NCBI GenBank assembly: GCA_958510875.1
Contig: OY294067.1
Coordinates: 247,891,736 to 247,955,735 of the forward strand
Origin: Endomychus coccineus
Taxonomy: Eukaryota > Arthropoda > Insecta > Coleoptera > Endomychidae
Direction: 5' to 3'
DNA: 64,000 nt
The position numbers and the translations under genes are program-made. Of this stretch, positions 57,737-64,000 are shown piece after piece. The notes below the pieces were generated by a model that saw only the letters and a program-made list of their open reading frames with translations, was not told where the DNA came from and searched no databases. Each line of letters starts with the position of its first letter. Position 1 is the stretch's first letter.

Positions 57737-60563
57737 TTAATCTTTTATCCATTTTCTGCGCCAAAAAGAAGAGAGGAAAATTGTTGAAAGTTGTTGTTTA
57801 AAGTAATTCTCGAAGATTTGTTTTTTAAAATGGGGATATGTACAATTTTTAATCTGAATGGGAAGTTCATTATAAAATTTGGATATGCAGTAAGTAAAAG
57901 ATTGCTGGTATAGTGAAGTATAATGTAGAGGTGGAGTAATAGTAGGTACTTTTATCTCTTAGATTAAGATGATGCACGTCAGTTCTGAAGCAAATTTTTT
58001 AAAATAAATAAGGTGGTGTTTTATTTAGAATAATATTATGATATAAACAATTAGACTGCAATAAGAAACGATTCTTCATATTAAGCCAGCCTAGCTCTTT
58101 CAAATTGTGAGTTACATGTTGATATTTTCTTATTCCGAACACATACCTTATGCATGAGTTTTGTATTTTTTTAATTCAATTATGATTAACACTATCTAAG
58201 CCATGTGAATAAACCGGAGAACAGTAATTGAAATGTGACAAGACCAAACTTTCACAGAGCATAGTTTTGATATTGATTGGAAAATAATTTCTATGCGGAT
58301 ATAGCAATTTTAAAGCCGTTACTGAATTTCTAACGTAATGTGAAACTTGTAATTTATATCTAAAAGTATTATCTAAAATTAAACCAAGATTTTTTGAGTG
58401 TTCTACTATGGGGGTTTCTATATTATTAATGTGTATATTAACTTGTTGCCCTTTAAAATTGTTTACATCTGGTTTTCGACCGAATATTATAATTTTAGAT
58501 TTGGAAGGATTTAAAAATAAGCTGTATTTTCTTGCCATAGAGTCGACGGAAGCCAGGTCAGAGTTGATATTAGAAATATCTGAATTCAGTTGCTTAAGGT
58601 AGAAAGAAAGGTACATTTGCGTGTCATCTGCGTATCTGTGTGATTTGCAGTATTCTATGTAGCTCTGAAACATGCAGGTATATATGTTGAAAAGCATTGG
58701 CCCTATAATAGATCCTTGGGGAACTCCTGCGGCAACGCTCTGTGATGTAGAGATTTTATCATCGAGCTTAACTTTTTGAGTTCTTCCCGTTAAATAATTC
58801 TTAACCAATTCAACCGAGTTTTCATCAAGTCCTATGTGATGGAGTATGGCACATAATAGTTCATGGCAGATGGTATCGAAAGCCTTGATGAAATCCAACA
58901 AAACTAATACAGTTACCATACCACGATCTCTAGCTTCCAAAATGTCATCCACAACGTTTAGAAGTGCCGATGTGCAGCTAAAATTCTTCCGAAAACCTGA
59001 TTGATTAGTTGGAAGTATATTATATTTAATCAAATGGGTGCTAAGCTGCATGCTTATAATTTTTTCCAGAACCTTAGATAAGGTCGGAAGTATACTAATA
59101 GGCCTCAAATCTTTGAAAGTTTTTGGTTCTGATACTTTCGGAAATGGCGTTATCAGTGCTTGTTTCCATATATCAGGGACCGTATTTGTTAAAATGCAAC
59201 TGTTCACTACATGTGTAATAAATGGGATAATACTAGAACCACAATATTTTAACATAACGATATTTAGATTTCATATCATTTAAGATATTACCTACAGTTT
59301 CACAGTCTGCCAGCTCGAAATGGAAATTAGTATTGAATTCTTTTATAGTGTCATTTTTATAAAAATGTAGCAGTTCAGTATTATTAATTTGCTGGTTTGG
59401 TATACAATTTACAAAAAAATTATTTATTTCATTCAAGTTTCTTAAGGAGTTTGGTAATGTGCATTTATTAACTTCTGTTATATGAAGAGATTTTAAATTC
59501 TTCCAAATTTGTTTGGAACACTTAGAGCGGGATATAAATTGAAAGTAGGCTCGTTTTTCATTTTTGATGGCTATTTCAGTGTAATTTCGCAACTGTTTAA
59601 AGTATTCCCAATGTCTAGGATTTTCTGAAATTTTGTATCTTATTTTGGCTTATTTCTAAGTTTAATTAATAGTCTTACTTTATCAGTGATCCAGGGTGAT
59701 TTTGGTTTACAATGAGTATACTTTGTTTTTAATGGTGCATGTATATCAAAAGCATCTGATATATATTTATAGGAGTACTCAATTTTCAAATTTATATCGT
59801 TAATTTTATACATATAGTGAAAAGGAAAAGTTTTAAGATAAGACTGAAATTCATTAATGTCAAAGTGTTCAAAATCGCGATAGGTATAAAAAAGTTTAGT
59901 TTGGGGAATATTTACTTTAATATTACAAAATATAAGAGAGTGGTCTGTGAAATCATATTCTAAGACACCAGAGTTTAAAATGATAGATGGATCGGATGTA
60001 ATTATAAGATCAATTAGTGTGTGAGATGTGCTAGTACTCCTAGTGGGTTGAATAATTATCTGTGTCAATTCCAGCGAGCTAAGTAGATCATTTAAGTAAG
60101 TTGTACCACTATTTTCAAATTTTAACATGCCAATGTTAAAATCGCCTAGACGGAAAATATTATCGAAAATAGATGAGCAATACATAATTGTATCTTCGAA
60201 ATGTTCTAGGAATTGTTTATAATTGCACGTGGGTGGCTTATACGCAACTCCAAATATGAACCTTTCCTTAGATATACTTGCACATATCCAAAGTTGTTCA
60301 ATGAAATCATTACACTCAACTATTTTAAATTGGATTGTGTTGCAGATGTATAATGCCACTCCACCGCCCCTGTCTTGTCTGTCCTTACGTATTAGTTTAT
60401 AGCCATCAATTTGCAATCTATCTTCTAAATTATCTTGTGACAGCCAAGTTTCGCTTAAGGCTAAAATGTGAAACTGCTTTTCTTCAAGCATTTGCTTAAT
60501 TTTTGAAATTTTTGATATTAAAGACTTAATATTTAAATGTGCAATTGATAATGAATTTTTCAT
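57737..60563 (-). pseudogene. endonuclease-reverse transcriptase (ORF2) of element C
   Basis: ATG 60563. EN: HLNIKSL, LSETWL, RGGGVALYI, LGDFNIG, LIDLIIT and DHSLIFC hold the usual catalytic positions. A frame change at ~59640 (RNKPK) leads into RHWEYFKQLRNYTEI. A second break at ~59250 deletes about ten residues (the usual S-x-G-x-D-G part). RT: TNTVPDIWKQALITP, LRPISILPTL, NQSGFRKNFS, LLDFIKAFDTI, VPQGSIIGP, YADD at 58623-58634, NLGLILDN. Stop at 58176-58178, then IRYVFGIRKYQHVTHNL continues in frame. After a further shift the C-terminus FYNELPIQIKN runs to TAA 57737-57739. Catalytic motifs persist, the frame does not. Confidence 0.88.
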
Positions 60564-60784
60564 GATGATTCGTTCATATTATATTTACTAGCTGGAAAAC
60601 AGGAAATCCACTTCAGGTTTTATAGCAGAAGAAAAAAACAACAACAATTGAAAAAGATAAAAATAAAAATAAAGAAATGTACAATCGATTTTACACGTTT
60701 TTTACTTTTAGATAAAGAATATGAATTAATTTATGGTTTCTTAGCAAGTATTAGTACAAGAGAGTAGATTTTGAGGTGAACTCA

Positions 60785-61435
60785 TCACTCCTTTTGTAAT
60801 TTCAATTTAGACTTGTGAAAGTCATTTAAAGTTTTAAATTTATGTAGCTTATTATTAGTTTTGAACATTATCGTACCTCCATTCGACCACACGTTCTTAA
60901 TCCCATATTGCTCACCGACAGTTTTTAAAACACCAATCCTTCTTGAAGTTAGGTCTTCACGGCATACAAGTCTAGTTCCTTTGAATTTGCTTTTATTTGC
61001 GAAAATCTTTTGCTTTGTAGTTAACTTACAGAATCTGGCAATAATTAGTTGGCAAGTACCTTCTTTACTTGCTAGTCTATGACAAAAGTCGATATTATCT
61101 GTTGAAATTTGGATACCCAGTTTAGATTTGCACAAGTTTATTATAGTTTCTTCCGTATTTTCATTTTCATTCTTCGGAACTCTATAAAATCTTAGATTAT
61201 TACGTCTTGAATATTGTTCTAATTCATCATGAGCTGATACTAATTCATTTTCTAATGACTCAACCTTACTTTCTATAACCTTGATTTCCGTTTGCACTTG
61301 AATGTTAATTTTGTTCCATAATTTGTCTACTAAATTTTGTAGAAAATTTTCAGATGTAAGTACTTTTTCGACAATCCTTTGGATAAGTTCATCATCTTCA
61401 CGTGATTTAGATCTTGTATTTTCCGGGGGTGGCAT
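60785..61435 (-). CDS. ORF1 protein of element C (intact)
   Basis: 216 codons without a break. Residues ~15-80 are helical and heptad-like (IVEKVLTSENFLQNLVDKLW and IESKVESLENELVSAHDELE), a probable trimerising coiled coil. SRRNNLRFYRVP then opens an RRM-like core, with IDFCHRLASKEG and LVCREDLTSRR leading into a C-terminal domain. This is the layout of L1-type ORF1 proteins, which coat the RNA as chaperones; it also occurs in some L2-like elements. A basic end (HKSKLKLQKE) fits RNA binding. The ATG at 61435 follows a stop-rich leader and is the only reasonable start. This is the only undamaged transposon protein in the window apart from the E1 tail ORF. Confidence 0.75.
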   Translation of the reverse strand: MPPPENTRSKSREDDELIQRIVEKVLTSENFLQNLVDKLWNKINIQVQTEIKVIESKVESLENELVSAHDELEQYSRRNNLRFYRVPKNENENTEETIINLCKSKLGIQISTDNIDFCHRLASKEGTCQLIIARFCKLTTKQKIFANKSKFKGTRLVCREDLTSRRIGVLKTVGEQYGIKNVWSNGGTIMFKTNNKLHKFKTLNDFHKSKLKLQKE

Positions 61436-62675
61436 AGTGGATGTTAATTTTAATTCAAAACTACAGATTGATAATGATAATTAACGAGTAACAGTTGGCA
61501 CGTCTGCTCGACACGACAACACATTATAGAATCCCGAATAACGAATAACAATATGAATACTTTTGGTTAAATGTTTCGTTACTTGTCCTTTAACATTTAA
61601 AAATGGGCCCCGGCCCCAGTAATCTAAGTCCGGACCTGGTTCCTTCGGATGTTTATAGCATCCTTCATCGAAATGAGAATAGTTCTAACCATTTTGTTAT
61701 ACGAAATACCGCGAAAGCAACAACCTATTCAATGGTTCAATATTATAACGTGTAAAGAAAGGTTCTTTGCATAATATGCATCAATTGAACTATCAACTTC
61801 CATGCACTAGAAGCATTTCACTACTTCCTTATGACCTCATTAAAAATGTGAATGATTTAAATAGTTTACTATTCCACGGGTTCTCAATTAATTCAATTAT
61901 AACTACAGCTATTGCTGTTTTGAACTAGTCTCGATATACCTTATTTCCTCTATTTATAAGTAAGTAACTAGAATATATTCGTGAGATCTGATAAAGGTTA
62001 ATGTTCTGAAATTGAGGGTTTTCCAATAAGTCCCGCAAGCCAAACTAGTACAATTACATATTTATTGCGATGATCCAAAACCAAAATCCATATATCTAAT
62101 TCTTCATTAGATTGGTTGTCTTTCCAAGAAGATCACGGTTATTTATTATGTATCATATTTTCTCCAAATTGGTTTTATACGACATTCACATCCACGACTT
62201 TCGCCATTCACTTTCTAGAATCACAAAGGAAGAGTCTAACCTAATGTGTTCATAAGTCGATCGAAGTAGTGTTATTAGTCCTGCTCCCCTATTTTAAGTT
62301 ACACTGCAATATATCCAGATTGATTAAGTGTCAATTGCTTTTGTGTTGCGCTTAATGTCTGTCAGGGGACCCTTGTGGTTTACATTCCCTAAAATACGCA
62401 CGACCAGTGAATACAAGCTAATGATGAAATGAACGCTCTCCAACTACAGCCATATTTTCATTAACCTTATCATACTAGGGAAGTTGCAAATTAGTTGTTA
62501 CTATATTGAACGCTGTGCTTGATTTAAAAAATTTTGTATTTCAGCTGGTCAATGATAGTATAAACCAGAAACGTACTACTTATCAATAAAAAAGTATAGT
62601 TATTTATAAGTACTACTATTAATATCAATCAGTGTAATTTAGGAATATTAGTAACAAAATAATCCTATACCCTAT
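61436..62675. other. no recognised feature
   Basis: Possible 5' UTR of element C at its left edge, then A+T-rich spacer with nothing assigned. Confidence 0.4.
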
Positions 62676-63635
62676 ACTACGAGGGCGAGTCGAAAAATGA
62701 TTTATTTGGTCAAAACTTATTTTATTCATCAGCTTGTAGCCAAACCACTTCGTCCAATGTCTTTCTAATTTTTTTGATCCCTTCCAAATAATACGATTTC
62801 GGCAATCCTCCAAAATAGACGTTTGTTTCAGCGATGACCTCATCGTTGGTGCCAAATTCCTTTTCCGCCAAGCTTTTTTTCAAGTTTGGAAATAGATAAG
62901 ACCGCAGGGGGCCAAATCTGGAGAATATGGTGAATGGCGAACCAATTCGTAGCCCAATTCATGCAATTTTGCCATTGCGTGGGGCAAGAGCACTTTTACT
63001 CGCCAAATGCGACCGCTTTCGCTTCAAATCGGCTTCGAATCTATCCAACAGCTCTGCATAGTATACGCCGGTGAACAAAGTAATCGATATGGACGATACC
63101 GTGAGCATCCCAAAAAACTATCGCCATGACTTTGTTGGCCGATAAACCCATTTTGACTTTTTTCGGTTTCGATTCGCCAGGACAAGTCCCCTGTTCGACT
63201 GTTCTTTAGTCTCTGATGTGTTGTGATGGATTAATGTTAAGTTCACAGTCACGAAAAGGCGCAAAAAGTTCTACTTATCGCGCTTGAACATAGCTAAACA
63301 CTGTTTTGAAATTGTCACACGGTCACGCTTGTTGCCAACAGAGAGCAAATACGGCACCCATCTCGCAGATAGCTTGCTTATATTCAAAAACGTACGCAAA
63401 ATGTTGCGAACCCATTCGGTTGAGATGCCCATAGCCTCCTCAATCCTGTGCACTTTAACTCGCCGATCGTCCAATATCATACCTATTTTGTCAACGATTT
63501 CTGGCGTTGTAACCTCAATTGGACGAATAGAACGTGGTGAGGAGTCCCCATAATGTTTAACGAGCGATACTTTGTAATGTTATTTTCACGCAAGAAATAA
63601 TGTTTAATCAAGACCCGAAATTCACTTTTTTCCAT
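62676..63635 (-). pseudogene. mariner transposase relic
   Basis: Minus strand, from ATG 63635 (MEKSEFRVLIKHYFL). Helix-turn-helix part VTTPEIVDKIGMILDDRRVK, MGISTEWVRNIL. Then LSARWVPYLL, the WVPHxL-type mariner motif, and ISKQCLAMFKRD. IHHNTSETK follows, where the first catalytic Asp (V-D-E-T-W form) reads N. The second half has HSPYSPDLAP, the YSPDLAP motif with the last catalytic Asp, and KKLERHWTKW. The end ADE-stop is at ~62722. Several frame changes. A possible terminal repeat ACGAGGGCGAGTCGAAAAAT lies at 62678-62697; no matching repeat was found beyond 63635. Inactive. Confidence 0.8.
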
Positions 63636-63640
63636 ATTTA

Positions 63641-64000
63641 CGAAAATCTTCAAGGTTGCTTGCTTCCGATGGGTATCAAAACAAAACTGAATGACATATC
63701 AGTCTGGAAACATTAATACGTTAAAGCTAAAAATGGTACATCACAAATATCACATGGGATTTTCCATTGTGGCGTCATCTGTTTTATTTTTCAGGGACAA
63801 AAACCCCGATGATCAGAAGAACTAACACGACCTTGTGGCCTAGGTATAGCGTGCGGACCTCGAACAGGAGTACTCTTTCACACACAACCGATCCAATGTT
63901 TTCTTCAGTTGAAATTGGATTTTAAAAACACAATTCGGCCGCAGACGGATTTCATCAATCGAAATCATCTATTCTTTTCTAAATCACATGGAAACACTAA
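63641..64000. other. no recognised feature
   Basis: Short window end; a tRNA-like A-box run near 63840 was judged too weak. Confidence 0.4.

Larger units (their letters stand above)
57431..61435 (-). mobile_element. non-LTR retrotransposon, element C (near full length)
   Basis: Minus-strand element: ORF1 61435-60785, ORF2 ~60563-57737, ~280 bp 3' UTR, short ATT-type tail at 57431-57452. Any 5' UTR beyond 61435 is not delimited. Its ORF1 (coiled coil plus RNA-binding core) differs from the PHD/zinc-knuckle ORF1 of element B, so it belongs to a different lineage, probably L2/Crack-like in the Jockey superfamily. ORF1 is intact; ORF2 has several lesions. Confidence 0.85.

Noticed and set aside
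63835..63890. tRNA-like head CTTGTGGCCTAGGTATAGCG
   Set aside because: A-box resemblance only; no B box at the right distance and no cloverleaf.
1..64000. CRISPR arrays, operons or bacterial-type promoters
   Set aside because: No regularly spaced identical repeats; eukaryotic tRNAs, splice-site-like signals and transposon content show a nuclear insect genome.

Overview
The window looks like gene-poor, transposon-saturated nuclear DNA of an insect. Evidence: strong A+T bias, three metazoan tRNA-Val(UAC) genes, P-type elements with a THAP exon, Penelope-like elements, mariner and hAT relics, and at least seven kinds of non-LTR retrotransposon fragment. No host protein-coding gene can be supported. 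The order of insect cannot be fixed from sequence alone; a beetle or similar insect is only a guess.

Region by region. 1-1500: a scrap of a non-LTR element, then nothing recognised. 1501-2021: a small TIR element. 2206-9293: a nested stack. A Penelope-like (PLE) fragment is followed by a truncated P-type element and then a second PLE fragment. That second fragment is split by a ~5.8 kb insertion: an LTR-like sequence that itself holds a 4.1 kb non-LTR element ('element A', EN+RT with one internal stop). 9294-13627: two different long-TIR elements side by side (E1, E2). They differ in TIR sequence, but each carries a short ORF with the same cysteine-rich domain, acidic tail and basic end. 14040-16490: a third PLE relic and an R1/LOA/I-type relic with RNase H and a repeat-bearing 3' UTR. 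17632-20135: an I-type element with RT and RNase H in one frame with three stops. 21084-21319: a MITE. 24643-27421: nested fold-back elements. 29218-33332: non-LTR 'element B' (ORF1 with PHD and zinc knuckles; ORF2 with a mutated RT active site). 35440-37330: a second R1/LOA/I-type copy, opposite strand. 38187-44596: three tRNA-Val genes interspersed with a Jockey-like relic, an RT relic split by a hAT-type element with exact 8-bp target duplication, and a P-type element with exact 8-bp duplication. 44951-46583: another fold-back element. 49210-52445: RT relics. 52594-53319: a pair of tRNA-like (SINE-like) repeats. 54760-55372: a third P-type copy, again with exact 8-bp duplication. 55970-56690: RT scraps. 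57431-61435: near-complete non-LTR 'element C' (ORF1 with coiled coil; EN; RT). 62676-63635: decayed mariner transposase.

How it fits together: almost everything is mobile DNA in different stages of decay, so neighbours do not form pathways. The tRNAs are the only likely functional host genes. The most notable items are (i) the E1/E2 pair, suggesting an uncharacterised transposon group whose deletion derivatives retain a cysteine-rich C-terminal ORF, and (ii) three P-type elements that still carry a THAP-like first exon with a splice donor. Labels 'element A/B/C', 'E1/E2' and 'family S' (four related RT relics at 1, 39.5, 49.2 and 56.3 kb) are local names used here for cross-reference.
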